Source: Niallia sp. FSL W8-0635 (GTDB taxonomy: Bacteria; Bacillota; Bacilli; Bacillales; Cytobacillaceae). From it: 64,000 nt of DNA. The stretch's first letter is position 1; each line of letters opens with the position of its first letter. The notes below the pieces were generated by a model. It saw only the letters and a program-made list of their open reading frames with translations. It ran no database searches and was not told the DNA's origin. A program made the position numbers and the translations under genes. This document shows, piece after piece, positions 1-8,767 of the stretch. The stretch covers positions 4,380,501 through 4,444,500 of the forward strand of contig NZ_JBBOYD010000001.1 in assembly GCF_038007965.1 (NCBI RefSeq), in the 5' to 3' direction.

Positions 1-240
1 TTGGACAACCCTTTCTATAAATGCTCTCCAATATTACGTGCCGATAATCCATCGACAACATTCTCACTCATTACTATATGGTATTTTACCCCTTCTGAAC
101 AAGCAATGCAAGATGCAAAAGATTGTAAAATAGTGACGGTTTTCGTAACAAAAACCATTAACCCCATTACTATTTTTGCCTATTTGTTCGCCATAATTTT
201 TTATTAACTATTTTCCTTCTCTATATTAATTAGTCAATAT
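1..240. other. Left edge, no gene supported
   Basis: A plus-strand reading frame runs from the first base to about 207, but it has no ribosome-binding site and its translation resembles no family I know. Short minus-strand frames are equally unsupported. The stretch probably holds the upstream region of the MFS gene; a TATAAT -10-like hexamer lies at 245-250 without a convincing -35. Confidence 0.4.
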
Positions 241-278
241 GCGTTATAATTTTCTCTTGAATATAGGGAGGTTATGAA

Positions 279-1613
279 ATGAATAAAAGTAGGATATTAG
301 TAATGTGCAGCATTGTACTTGCAATGCTTATTGCCTCTATTGATACGACCATAATGAATACAACCATGCCTATTATTGCAGAAGAGCTTGGCGGGACGGA
401 ATTATATGCCTGGTCATTTGCTGCTTATATGATAGCAAGTACGATACTCTCACCAATTGCTGGCAGACTTTCTGATCTTTTCGGCAGAAAAAAACTGTTT
501 GCTTTTGGTATTATTGTCTTTTTAATCGGCTCACTCTTATGTGGTATCGCAGCGACCATGCCTCAATTAGTCATTTTTAGAGCATTACAAGGGATGGGCG
601 CCGGGTTCATGATGCCATTTCCTGCTATCATTGCTGGAGACCTTTTTTCTATTGAAAAAAGAGGGAAAATCCAAGCATTATTTACTGGAATGTGGGCTTT
701 ATCAGCGGTATTAGCACCTACACTCGGTTCTCTTTTCGTAGAGTTTATGAGTTGGAGATGGATTTTTTATATAAATTTACCAGTATGCATTATTGCCCTA
801 CTAACCTTGATTCCATATAAAGAAATCTATCAGCCTAAAAAGGCACAAGTAGATTATATTGGAGCGGCACTGTTTGGAATCGGAATAACTTGTGTATTAC
901 TAGTTACCGTACTAGAAAGTTATCTTTCTATTTTCGCCATAGTCGGTGTACTTCTATTAATCACGTTTTATTTCTTTGAAAAAAGACAATCTTCTCCTAT
1001 CGTGCCTTTATCTATTTTTAAAAATAAAACCATCACTTGGATTTTTCTTAATGGGTTTGTTGGTACACTAGCTTTATTTGGAACATCAAGCTATATCCCT
1101 TTATTCCTACAAAATCAAGCTGGGCTTTCTGTTTTATGGAGTGGGGTTTCTCTCCTTGGTATGTCTGTTGGGTGGATGGCCATGTCGGTTCCAGCTGGAA
1201 AATGGATATTAAAATATGGCTATCGCATTCTATTAATAATCGGAAATACACTACTTTTGCTTTCAGGCATTTTATTAGTATTATTAAATGAATCAAATGG
1301 CTTTTGGTACGTATTTATTCTTATGATTGTCCAAGGACTAGCTTTCGGTTTACTAAGTACAGTTGGTGTTATCGGTTCCCAAGCACTAGTTGGAAACCAC
1401 GAAAAGGGAATTTCCACTTCCTTCTTTATGTTCTGCCGAAACATGGGAACGGCAATTGGTGTAACCATTATGGGATCCTTACTAAATAGCGGTACAACCT
1501 TTATGGAGGGCATCCACCATCTCTTCCTATTTGGATTTATTGTAAGTATTTTTGCCTTTATTTCTGCCTTCTTCATTCAAAATGGCGGGTCTTTAGTAGA
1601 AAAGCGCGCGTGA
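279..1613 (+). CDS. MFS transporter, DHA2-like drug exporter
   Basis: A 444-aa polytopic membrane protein of the major facilitator superfamily, probably a proton-driven drug exporter in the cytoplasmic membrane. The first helix carries the DHA2-type motif IDTTIMNTTMP (about residues 21-31). The loop between helices 2 and 3 holds motif A, GRLSDLFGRKK (62-72). It is somewhat shorter than typical 14-helix DHA2 proteins (about 480-500 aa). The ATG is preceded by GGAGG at 267-271 with good spacing. It is monocistronic, followed by a terminator. The substrate cannot be deduced, and no regulator gene lies beside it within the window. Confidence 0.85.
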   Translation: MNKSRILVMCSIVLAMLIASIDTTIMNTTMPIIAEELGGTELYAWSFAAYMIASTILSPIAGRLSDLFGRKKLFAFGIIVFLIGSLLCGIAATMPQLVIFRALQGMGAGFMMPFPAIIAGDLFSIEKRGKIQALFTGMWALSAVLAPTLGSLFVEFMSWRWIFYINLPVCIIALLTLIPYKEIYQPKKAQVDYIGAALFGIGITCVLLVTVLESYLSIFAIVGVLLLITFYFFEKRQSSPIVPLSIFKNKTITWIFLNGFVGTLALFGTSSYIPLFLQNQAGLSVLWSGVSLLGMSVGWMAMSVPAGKWILKYGYRILLIIGNTLLLLSGILLVLLNESNGFWYVFILMIVQGLAFGLLSTVGVIGSQALVGNHEKGISTSFFMFCRNMGTAIGVTIMGSLLNSGTTFMEGIHHLFLFGFIVSIFAFISAFFIQNGGSLVEKRA

Positions 1614-1640
1614 AGATTTTTCCATTTCATTACCTATCTA

Positions 1641-1671
1641 AAACAGCCGACTCAGATTGGCTGTTTTTTTT
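1641..1671 (+). terminator. Intrinsic terminator after MFS gene
   Basis: Inverted repeat AACAGCC (1642-1648) and GGCTGTT (1659-1665) followed directly by a run of T. Confidence 0.8.
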
Positions 1672-1741
1672 GATCCTCTTTATCCTCTAATTTGTTTCAT
1701 TCCAAAACTATAAAAAAATCTACTATCCTTGTATTTCTTTT

Positions 1742-1770
1742 GTATAAACAACTATGTTTCTGGAAAAGAT
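1742..1770 (+). promoter_or_regulatory. Candidate SigF/SigG promoter of rsfA
   Basis: GTATA (1742-1746), a 15-nt spacer, then GGAAAAGAT (1762-1770). The forespore consensus is G(T/C)ATA-N15-GGnnAnAnT, so one position is off. The site sits about 50 nt before the rsfA start. B. subtilis rsfA is known to be transcribed by SigF, so the location fits; the promoter itself is inferred. Confidence 0.5.
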
Positions 1771-1820
1771 GGAACTAGAAATATTCATTTACCGTGATTA
1801 AGTTGGGAGTTGAGTTAAGA

Positions 1821-2648
1821 ATGAAAGTTAGACAAGACGCATGGTCTGAAGAAAATGACCTATTGTTAGCCGAAACTGTTTTAAGACATGTTAGAGAAGG
1901 AAGCACACAGTTAAACGCCTTTGAAGAAGTTGGGGATAAATTAAATAGAACGTCAGCAGCCTGTGGATTCCGTTGGAACGCAGTTGTTCGTCATCAATAT
2001 GAAAAGGCACTTCAGCTTGCTAAAAAACAGCGAAAGCAAAGGCAACGTATTTTAGGAAAAGATCAAGGTGGGAAGAAGAAACTATTATATTCACCACCAG
2101 TTCCAAGCGTTGATGATTTGGAAGCACTTACCGTTTCCACTAGTTTAGAATTGGGCTCTATGGAAATGGATACACTGGATACACTGGATACATTAGTTAC
2201 AACAGAAACATTAGATACAAATGTTACTAGTCCAACAGAAGAAGAGCTTGCAAACTATCAATCAGAAGAAGAACCACCCGTACCAGTATATGAAGAAGAG
2301 AAAGTACCTGTCTATTCAGCAGTAAACTATAGCCAACCGGGTACACTAAATTTCGACACCGTTCTTTCCTACTTGCAAAATTTCCGAAATGCCCCAATAC
2401 AACTGGAAATCTTAAAAAGCGAGAATGAAAGATTAAAACGAGAAATGGCAACAATCAAAAGCCGGAACAAAGAATTAGAAGAGAAACTACATCAAATCGA
2501 AAATAACTCAGAAACCATGCAAGAAGATTACGAGACCCTATTAAAAATCATGAACAGAGCCCGAAAACTCGTCGTACTAGAAGAAGACGAGCGCCCAACC
2601 AAATTTAAAATGGACAGAAACGGAAACCTCGAAAAAGTCGCAGAGTGA
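1821..2648 (+). CDS. rsfA: RsfA-family prespore-specific regulator
   Basis: A 275-aa transcription factor of the RsfA family, which in B. subtilis modulates forespore gene expression after SigF activation. The N-terminus (about residues 5-60, beginning [20 protein letters not shown]) is the Myb/SANT-like DNA-binding domain. The middle is acidic and Thr-rich, with short LDT repeats. A strong coiled coil lies at about 190-245. I chose ATG 1821, which starts the conserved MKVRQDAWS, over the upstream GTG at 1794; GGGAG lies 5' of it. The stop codon lies inside the first copy of the downstream repeat array. In B. subtilis rsfA (ywfN) is also near lipL, with ywfM between them. Confidence 0.88.
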   Translation: MKVRQDAWSEENDLLLAETVLRHVREGSTQLNAFEEVGDKLNRTSAACGFRWNAVVRHQYEKALQLAKKQRKQRQRILGKDQGGKKKLLYSPPVPSVDDLEALTVSTSLELGSMEMDTLDTLDTLVTTETLDTNVTSPTEEELANYQSEEEPPVPVYEEEKVPVYSAVNYSQPGTLNFDTVLSYLQNFRNAPIQLEILKSENERLKREMATIKSRNKELEEKLHQIENNSETMQEDYETLLKIMNRARKLVVLEEDERPTKFKMDRNGNLEKVAE

Positions 2649-3755
2649 TTATAAAGCGGAGGCGCCTGGTTATCAGCGTACAAACTGGAGGGCTTCGACT
2701 GAGATAAAGGAAACACGGCGAACGTCAGTGAGTCGATGTTGACTTATCGTAGGGAGGAGACCGAAGTTTGCTAGCTGATAGGCGCCGGAGCTGGATTGAT
2801 TATAAAGCGGAAAGGGACCGGTTAGCGGCGTGTGGGGTGGAGCGACATTTCCTGAGATATAGGAAACACAGAGAGCGATAGCGATCTGATGTTGACTTAT
2901 CGTAGGGAAATGTTGTGAAGCCCATCAGCCGCTGGTCCCTTGGAGCTGGATTGATTAGAAAGCGGAGGCGCCTTGCTTATCAGCGTACAAACTGGAGGGC
3001 TTCGACTGAGATAAAGGAAACACGGCGAACGTCAGTGAGTCGATGTTGACTTATCGTAGGGAGGAGACCGAAGTTTGCTAGCTGATAGGCGCCGGAGCTG
3101 GATTGATTAGAAAGCGGAAAGGGACCGGTTAGCGGCGTGTGGGGTGGAGCGACATTTCCTGAGATAAAGGAAACACAGAGAGCGATAGCGATCTGATGTT
3201 GACTTATCGTAGAGAAATGTTGTGAAGCCCATCAGCCGCTGGTCCCTTGGAGCTGGATTAATTAGAAAGCGGCGGCGCCTTGCTTATCAGCGTACAAACT
3301 GGAGGGCTTCGACTGAGATAAAGGAAACACGGCGAACGCTAGTGAGTCGATGTTGACTTATCGTAGGGAGGAGACCGAAGTTTGCTAGCTGATAGGCGCC
3401 GGAGCTGGATTGATTAGAAAGCGGAAAGGGACCGGTTAGCGGCGTGTGGGGTGGAGCGATATTTCCTGAGATAAAGGAAACACGGTGAACGCTAGTGAAC
3501 CGATGTTGACTTATCGTAGGGAAATGTTGTGAAGCCCATCAGCCGCTGGTCCCTTGGAGCTGGATTGATTAAAAAGCGGAGGCGCCTTGCTTATCAGCGT
3601 ACAAACTGGAGGGCTTCGACTGAGATAAAGGAAACACGGCGAACGTCAGTGAGTCGATGTTGACTTATCGTAGGGAGGAGACCGAAGTTTGCTAGCTGAT
3701 AGGCGCCGGAGCTGGATTGATTAGAAAGCGGCGCCTGGTTATCAGCGTACAAACT
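2647..3755. repeat. Array of alternating A/B structured repeats
   Basis: Seven full units and one truncated one alternate between two related types: A1 2661-2786, B1 2814-2939, A2 2967-3093, B2 3121-3246, A3 3274-3400, B3 3428-3553, A4 3581-3707, and A5 from 3730, cut at about 3755. The A-B period is 306-307 bp. A units are bounded by GGCGCC and TATCAGC/GCTGATA arms; B units by GGGACC/GGTCCC and GCGGC/GCCGC arms. Both share a central stem (GATAA..AACA pairing with TGTT..TTATC) and the joint GGAGCTGGATTGATTA. The first copy begins at the rsfA stop codon. Terminal-hexamer variants covary between units. No reading frame is supported. The array resembles bcr-type intergenic repeats of Bacillaceae, but I cannot name the family. 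Confidence 0.9.
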
Positions 3756-3807
3756 GTTTAAAGAGAGAGAAAATAAAAAGTTGGCAACAAATTCTCGATT
3801 ATAAATA

Positions 3808-3861
3808 GAGGATAAGGAAAGGGATTTTCTTTACTAAAATTCCCTTCCTTATCCTCTTTTT
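3808..3861. terminator. Long hairpin terminator, lipL 3' side
   Basis: A near-perfect 17-bp inverted repeat, GAGGATAAGGAAAGGGA (3808-3824) with its complement (3840-3856), flanked by TTTTT on the plus side. It lies just past the lipL stop and can act in either direction. Confidence 0.75.
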
Positions 3862-3865
3862 GATT

Positions 3866-4711
3866 TTAGCGAAATGCCTGCATGATTTTTTCGTTTCTTT
3901 CCACAACTCGATCATAATAGGATTCAAATAGCGAAAGCTCTTCTCCCTGCAATTGATCTGCAAATAAAAATTCAGCATGATCCTTTAAAGCGAGTAGCAA
4001 TTTAGTCATCACTTGATCGACCGTTAACGATACTCCTAGCAATTCTGCTAAAGATGCCATTACTTCAGGATTTATTTCTGGATATTCAAACTTTGTCGTC
4101 TCTCCGCGCAAACCAGAAGAATAGAATTCCTTGATGATTCCTGCTCTTTCCTGTCCACTTCCATTTACACAAAGATAAATTTGAACAGCAACTCCACTTC
4201 TTAAGCGTCTCTGCGAAATTCCAGCAAATTTTTTCCCATCTATGCTTAAGTCATAGCTTCCTGGACAATAGGAACCAACAATTTCCCTTGCTTCTATGCG
4301 TTTGCCATAATCCTGAAACATATATTTAATCAATTCGAACATCGTTTCATAGCCACTGTTAATATCAATTCGTTTCTCCTGCTCTGGAAGAATAAGAGAT
4401 ATGTTTAACACGTCTTTATCTAAAACGACAGCAAGACCACCTGAATTACGAACAATATATTGATAACCCTGTTCTTTTAAAAATGCTAACGCATCTTTTA
4501 AATGAGGTAGCCTCGTATCCTGGATTCCTAATACAATCGTTCGGTCATGTACCCATGTTCTTGCCGTAGCAGGTACAATCCCGCTTCCAACAGAAGAACA
4601 TAAAGTATCATCCATTCCGAAAGAATGCAGCGCTGATACATGTAAACCTGTTGTAGACTGATCAATGATTCTCCATTTATCCTGTTTTAACAAACTAGTA
4701 TTGCCGACCAT
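3866..4711 (-). CDS. lipL: Octanoyl-[GcvH]:protein N-octanoyltransferase
   Basis: A 281-aa cytosolic amidotransferase that moves octanoyl groups from GcvH to E2 subunits of 2-oxoacid dehydrogenases in the Bacillus lipoate pathway. It has the biotin/lipoate ligase fold with the RNSGGLAVVLD motif (about residues 89-99). The catalytic Cys in GSYCPGSYDL is at position 149, corresponding to Cys150 of B. subtilis LipL, and is followed by the DGKK lysine. ATG 4711 is chosen over GTG 4714 because AGGAG is then 7 nt upstream. It lies downstream of pta as in B. subtilis, but here a small unknown gene and a repeat-like stretch separate them. Confidence 0.92.
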   Translation of the reverse strand: MVGNTSLLKQDKWRIIDQSTTGLHVSALHSFGMDDTLCSSVGSGIVPATARTWVHDRTIVLGIQDTRLPHLKDALAFLKEQGYQYIVRNSGGLAVVLDKDVLNISLILPEQEKRIDINSGYETMFELIKYMFQDYGKRIEAREIVGSYCPGSYDLSIDGKKFAGISQRRLRSGVAVQIYLCVNGSGQERAGIIKEFYSSGLRGETTKFEYPEINPEVMASLAELLGVSLTVDQVMTKLLLALKDHAEFLFADQLQGEELSLFESYYDRVVERNEKIMQAFR

Positions 4712-4714
4712 CAC

Positions 4715-5154
4715 TTAGCTCCTTCTGTTTTAACAACCATCTATCCTATTTTTAAAAGATATAGTCTTCTTTATTCATTCACAATGATTTATTATAACGA
4801 AATTGGAGGTATTTCAAAAGATATCTTCTCGTTTTTGTTGGCAATTTTCGTATTCCTTCATCTTTTTTAGAAGAAAGCTCTGTTATTTTTTATTTTCTTT
4901 AGTTATGAAAAAAACATAGGCGGAGAAGTTCCGGCTAATGCATATAGAGCGAGCATAATCAGCAGATATAAGCGGAGATATTCCGAATAACTGCTCTAAA
5001 TAAGACAAAATTCAATGATTTGGAGAAGTTAAACGGAAAAATGCCTTTTATTTTTAAGGAAATATGGATTTTTTCCCATTTTAACGGAGTTTTTCCGTTT
5101 ATTTCTCAAGAATAGTACAAACAAATTCAGTTATAACAAAACCTAGACTTTTAT
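4715..5154. repeat. Intergenic stretch with short CGGA/TCCG palindromes
   Basis: A 440-bp AT-rich gap without a supported gene. It contains several small inverted repeats of one style: CGGAGAAGTTCCG (4921-4933), GCGGAGATATTCCG (4972-4985) and AACGGAGTTTTTCCGTT (5083-5099), with a related TAAACGGAAAAATG nearby. They look like degenerate members of a dispersed intergenic family, distinct from the 2647-3755 array. Confidence 0.5.
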
Positions 5155-5424
5155 TTAATCTGGCACAGGCGTTACCCAAACTTTGTATATAAAAACATTG
5201 TCTAATACCTTTTTTTCGGTATGTACAACGAAGTAAGGAACGGAGCCTAAGAAAAAAGAAAGAGCATAAGCTATTTTATAATCAGGCGTTATGTATCCAT
5301 CAATCGTTCTTCCATAAATCTCATTAGCTATTGAATCTGCCCACACTTCTGATTCCCATAATGATTCAAATACAACGTCTTCCCTTTTCCATCTTATTTC
5401 CATAAACTTTATAATCCCCTTCAT
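5155..5424 (-). CDS. Small hypothetical protein
   Basis: An 89-aa protein of no family I recognise. It is basic at the N-terminus, rich in Trp and aromatic residues, and has one moderately hydrophobic segment (IAYALSFFLGSVPYFVV) in the C-terminal half; it ends in VTPVPD. I prefer the ATG at 5424, preceded by AAGGA with 5-nt spacing; a TTG at 5445 and an ATG at 5400 are alternatives. It sits between pta and lipL, which are adjacent in B. subtilis, so it may be an insertion. Confidence 0.45.
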   Translation of the reverse strand: MKGIIKFMEIRWKREDVVFESLWESEVWADSIANEIYGRTIDGYITPDYKIAYALSFFLGSVPYFVVHTEKKVLDNVFIYKVWVTPVPD

Positions 5425-5583
5425 TGATTTCCTTATGATTCTCAATTGATAGGTAATGTTTATTTTAAATAATACCAGCTTTTAAAAGCATTGTTACTAC
5501 TCTTTATTGATTATTCTTTTTTTAAAATTTTGTAAAGATTTTTCTGTATAAGGGGTAAGATAGATGTCTTAACACGGAAAAAC

Positions 5584-5620
5584 TCAAAAAGGACGCCTCC
5601 CTAGCTTAAGGAGACGCCCT
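5584..5620 (-). terminator. Intrinsic terminator of pta
   Basis: On the minus strand AGGGCGTCTCC pairs with GGAGGCGTCCT through G-U wobbles, followed by TTTTT. The wobbles pair only in minus-strand RNA, so it terminates pta. Confidence 0.85.
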
Positions 5621-5632
5621 TCTTTTTAAAAA

Positions 5633-6610
5633 TTATTTCGTTAAGCTTTGACCTGCTGTAATTAATGCTAATTTATACACATCTTCTTCGTTACAACCAC
5701 GAGAAAGATCGTTTACTGGAGCATTTAATCCTTGAAGGATTGGGCCAACTGCTTCAAAGTTACCTAGTCTTTGTGCAATTTTATAGCCAATATTTCCAGC
5801 TTCTAAGCTTGGGAATACAAATACATTTGCATCACCTTGAATTGGAGAATCTGGCGCTTTTTGTTTTGCAACAGATGGAACAAATGCAGCATCAAATTGG
5901 AATTCACCATCAATAACTAATAATGGATCTTTTAATTTAGCTTCTGCTAATGCACCTTCTACCTTTTCTGTTTCTGGTGATTTTGCAGAACCTTTTGTGG
6001 AGAAGCTTAACATTGCAACACGTGGGTCAATGTCAAACATTCTAGCTGTTTTCGCACTTTCCACAGCGATTTCTGCAAGATCTTGGCTGTCTGGAGTAAT
6101 GTTGATTGCACAATCAGCAAATACATATTTCTCGTCTTCACGAACCATGATGAATACACCAGAAGTCTTTTTCACACCTTGCTTTGTTTTGATGATTTGT
6201 AAAGCTGGGCGTACAGTATCAGCTGTTGAATGAATCGCACCACTTACTAAACCATCTGCTTGGTTAGCATATACAAGCATTGTTCCAAAATAGTTTTCAT
6301 CTAAAAGGATTTTACGAGCATCTTCTTCTGTTACTTTTCCTTTACGTCTTTCAACAAAAGAAGCTACTAGTGCATCAAATTGAGCATATTTCTTTGGATC
6401 GTAAATTTCAGCATTTTCTAAAGAAACACCAAGATTTTTTGCTTTTGCTTGTACTTCTTCTATGTCACCGATTAAGATAGGCATTAAAATTTTATCTTCT
6501 GCTAAACGACCAGCAGCTTTCAAAATTCTTTCATCTAGTGCTTCTGGGAAAACGATTCTTACGTTTTGACCAGTTACTTTTTCTTTTAAACCTGTAAATA
6601 AATCACTCAT
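5633..6610 (-). CDS. pta: Phosphate acetyltransferase
   Basis: A 325-aa phosphotransacetylase interconverting acetyl-CoA and acetyl phosphate in the cytosol; with acetate kinase (not in the window) it drives overflow metabolism. Length and full-length similarity match B. subtilis Pta. Recognisable segments are VFPEALDERIL near the N-terminus, the central GTMLVYANQADGLVSGA, and GAEN-type FVFPSLEAGNIGYKIAQRL near the C-terminus. An AAGGAGGAAG site precedes the ATG. It is divergent from hemQ, with about 340 bp between. I looked for a CcpA cre site and found no convincing one. Confidence 0.95.
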   Translation of the reverse strand: MSDLFTGLKEKVTGQNVRIVFPEALDERILKAAGRLAEDKILMPILIGDIEEVQAKAKNLGVSLENAEIYDPKKYAQFDALVASFVERRKGKVTEEDARKILLDENYFGTMLVYANQADGLVSGAIHSTADTVRPALQIIKTKQGVKKTSGVFIMVREDEKYVFADCAINITPDSQDLAEIAVESAKTARMFDIDPRVAMLSFSTKGSAKSPETEKVEGALAEAKLKDPLLVIDGEFQFDAAFVPSVAKQKAPDSPIQGDANVFVFPSLEAGNIGYKIAQRLGNFEAVGPILQGLNAPVNDLSRGCNEEDVYKLALITAGQSLTK

Positions 6611-6954
6611 TAAATTTCTTCCTCCTTTTTATGTACACTTAATAGGATACTCTACCATGATAAAATTTCAAGGAATATTCCTTACTTTCTTCTATTTTTA
6701 TCCCGTAAAAGCACGATTCGTTTTTTCTACTAATCAATAAAAGATGAGCGAAGAATAGGAACGAAAGCCCTCTTCATACAATCTGATATTTCCCTATATT
6801 TATCTTCCTTATACTTTTTTCTATTATTTCAAACTACTTTTTCGCTAAGTCACAATTTGTTCACAATTATCTCAAGGTTTATTCCGTTTGTATATGGAGA
6901 AACTATGATATAGTTATTTTGTATTTAACGTTATAAATAGGAGTGAACATATAC

Positions 6955-7710
6955 ATGAGTGAAGCGGCAAAAACTTTAGATGGCTGGTATTGTCTTCATG
7001 ATTTCCGAACTGTAGATTGGACAACTTGGAAAATGTTACCTAGCGAAGAAAGACAAGCAGCAATCAATGAATTTCTAGGACTTTTGGAAAAATGGAACGT
7101 TGTTCAAGAAAATAATAGCGGCAGCCATGCCCTGTATACGATTGTTGGACAAAAGGCAGACTTCATGATGATGATTCTTCGCCCTACTATGGAAGAATTA
7201 CAACAACTAGAAACAGAGTTTAATAAAACAAAGTTAGCGGAATTTACTATTCCAGCTCATTCCTATGTGTCTGTTGTGGAATTAAGTAATTATCTGCCTT
7301 CTGATTCAGATAAAGACCCATACGAAAATCCATATGTAAAATCAAGACTATATCCAATCCTTCCGACATCCAATTATGTATGCTTCTATCCAATGGATAA
7401 GCGTCGCCAAGGAGAAGACAACTGGTATATGCTTCCTATGGAAAACCGTAAAGATTTAATGCGTAGCCATGGGATGATTGGTAGACAATATGCTGGGAAA
7501 GTAAAACAGATTATTACAGGATCTGTCGGCTTTGATGATTATGAATGGGGAGTAACATTATTCTCTGATGATGTTCTTCAGTTCAAAAAATTAGTATATG
7601 AAATGCGTTTTGATGAAGTAAGCGCTCGTTATGGTGAGTTTGGCTCTTTCTTTGTAGGAACTCTTCTTAAACAAGAGGCAATTACAGAATATCTACATGT
7701 GAACGAATAA
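6955..7710 (+). CDS. hemQ: Coproheme decarboxylase HemQ
   Basis: A 251-aa chlorite-dismutase-family protein that converts Fe-coproporphyrin III to heme b with H2O2, the last step of the coproporphyrin-dependent pathway of Firmicutes. Tyr145 (in [13 protein letters not shown]) and His172 (in RSHGMIG) sit exactly at the positions of the catalytic Tyr and proximal His of characterised homologues. ATG 6955 is chosen because the upstream in-frame GTG at 6943 falls inside the AGGAG site and the family begins MSE..TLDGWY. It is monocistronic with its own terminator, divergent from pta as in B. subtilis. Confidence 0.95.
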   Translation: MSEAAKTLDGWYCLHDFRTVDWTTWKMLPSEERQAAINEFLGLLEKWNVVQENNSGSHALYTIVGQKADFMMMILRPTMEELQQLETEFNKTKLAEFTIPAHSYVSVVELSNYLPSDSDKDPYENPYVKSRLYPILPTSNYVCFYPMDKRRQGEDNWYMLPMENRKDLMRSHGMIGRQYAGKVKQIITGSVGFDDYEWGVTLFSDDVLQFKKLVYEMRFDEVSARYGEFGSFFVGTLLKQEAITEYLHVNE

Positions 7711-7718
7711 ATGGAGAA

Positions 7719-7798
7719 GTTCTCTAAAGAAGCTAACCGTGAGATATGATTATATCGCTGGCGGATCAGAAAGCTTTTTAGAGAACGCTCTTTTTTTT
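7719..7798 (+). terminator. Terminator of hemQ
   Basis: GTTCTCTAAA (7719-7728) pairs with TTTAGAGAAC (7777-7786), followed by eight T. The loop is long (about 48 nt) and may fold further. Confidence 0.7.
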
Positions 7799-8156
7799 GC
7801 ATGTTAAAATTATTGTGTTTGCTTATCATGATGCAGATGGGTTATACACTGCAAGGTCCCTTACCTTTTTATAAAAATCGGTAGCCACCCAATTAAGTCG
7901 CCTTCTATCAACTACAGAATGTTTAGTTTAGCCTAGTCCTACACTTCTAAAAAACTCCTTCTTTTTAAACTCTTCCAGATTAATTCTAACTCCTTGTCAT
8001 ATCTTATTCTTTTTCCTCATAGGATGAAATAGTGAGCGATGACCTATGAATGAAATAACATTCACCGTCTACTTCTTATTTCTATATTTTATGGTCAACT
8101 TCGAAATGATGGTAGTATGTTGTGAAGATTGGATAGAAGAATATGGAGGGATGAAA
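7799..8156. other. Gap upstream of gerQ
   Basis: About 360 bp with no supported gene. An in-frame ATG at 8046 extends the gerQ frame by 37 codons, but the leader has no family similarity and lacks a ribosome-binding site. The only signal I see is the possible SigE promoter at 7997-8026. Confidence 0.5.
7997..8026 (+). promoter_or_regulatory. Candidate SigE promoter of gerQ
   Basis: GTCATAT (7997-8003) and CATAGGAT (8019-8026), with 16 nt between ATA and CATA, fits the mother-cell SigE pattern ATA-N16-18-CATAnnnT. It lies about 130 nt before the gerQ start. SigE control of gerQ is known in B. subtilis; the site here is inferred. Confidence 0.4.
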
Positions 8157-8630
8157 ATGAGTCAGTCTAATTTTGGGAACTATGGTTATCCACAGGGATA
8201 TGGGACTTATCCCGGACAAATTCCTACGTATGGTAATCAACAAATGTATCAGCCACAAGCACCGATTCAACAAGGGGTACCTACACCAGCGCCTGCACCT
8301 ACGCCTACGCCAAGTGCAACACCTACTACACTCCCAGGACAGCTGCCACTTGAAGCGTCTTATATCGAGAATATTTTACGCCTGAATAAAGGAAAAATCG
8401 CAACGGTATATGCGACATTCGAGAACAACAGAGAATGGAATTCCAAAATCTTTAAAGGCATTATTGAAGCAGCAGGGCGAGACCATCTTATCTTAAGTGA
8501 TCCACAAACAGGTACTCGCTATTTAATTCCAATGCTATATATTGATTACGTTACGTTTGATGAAGAAATTGAGTATGAATATCCATATGGCGTTGCGGCA
8601 CCAAATCTAACTACATATCCGCCTAGATAA
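8157..8630 (+). CDS. gerQ: Spore coat protein GerQ
   Basis: A 157-aa spore coat protein needed for the CwlJ cortex-lytic enzyme to act during germination. A Gly/Tyr/Gln/Pro-rich N-terminal half (about residues 1-60, with a PTPAPAPTPTP run) leads into the conserved GerQ domain: LPGQLPLEASYIENILRLN, then FEAAGRDH-type IIEAAGRDHLILSDP and the YIDYVTF segment. ATG 8157 is preferred: GGAGGG at 8145-8150 gives 7-nt spacing, whereas ATG 8151 abuts it. With this start the tail has no lysine, unlike B. subtilis GerQ, where N-terminal lysines are cross-linked by Tgl; the 8151 start would restore Lys2. Confidence 0.9.
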   Translation: MSQSNFGNYGYPQGYGTYPGQIPTYGNQQMYQPQAPIQQGVPTPAPAPTPTPSATPTTLPGQLPLEASYIENILRLNKGKIATVYATFENNREWNSKIFKGIIEAAGRDHLILSDPQTGTRYLIPMLYIDYVTFDEEIEYEYPYGVAAPNLTTYPPR

Positions 8631-8669
8631 TTCAAAACGCCTAATGGTTTAAAAACTTTATATTTTTCA

Positions 8670-8700
8670 GTGCATCACTTATTAGTGGTGTGCTTTTTTG
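8670..8700 (+). terminator. Terminator of gerQ
   Basis: GTGCATCACT (8670-8679), loop TATT, AGTGGTGTGC (8684-8693), then TTTTTT; three pairs are G-U. Confidence 0.75.
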
Positions 8701-8725
8701 TTTTATTCAGCTTCTATAATCGTAT

Positions 8726-8751
8726 AAAAAGAGACTTCATAAAGTCCCTTT
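8726..8751 (-). terminator. Terminator of the YibE/YibF pair
   Basis: On the minus strand GGGACTT and AAGTCTC form a short stem, followed by TTTTT just past the stop of the downstream gene of the pair. Confidence 0.6.
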
Positions 8752-8767
8752 TTATGCGATATACAAT

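Noticed and set aside
1..207. Gene at the left edge
   Set aside because: No start signal, no recognisable family and no opposing-strand gene either.
2647..3755. CRISPR array
   Set aside because: Units are long (about 125 bp), adjacent and of two alternating types; there are no unique spacers and no cas genes.
6611..6760. CcpA cre site upstream of pta
   Set aside because: Expected from B. subtilis, but no sequence close to TGWNANCGNTNWCA could be found.
6845..6870. Rex-like TTGTGA repeats between pta and hemQ
   Set aside because: The two TTGTGA elements are direct, not inverted, so they do not form a Rex site.
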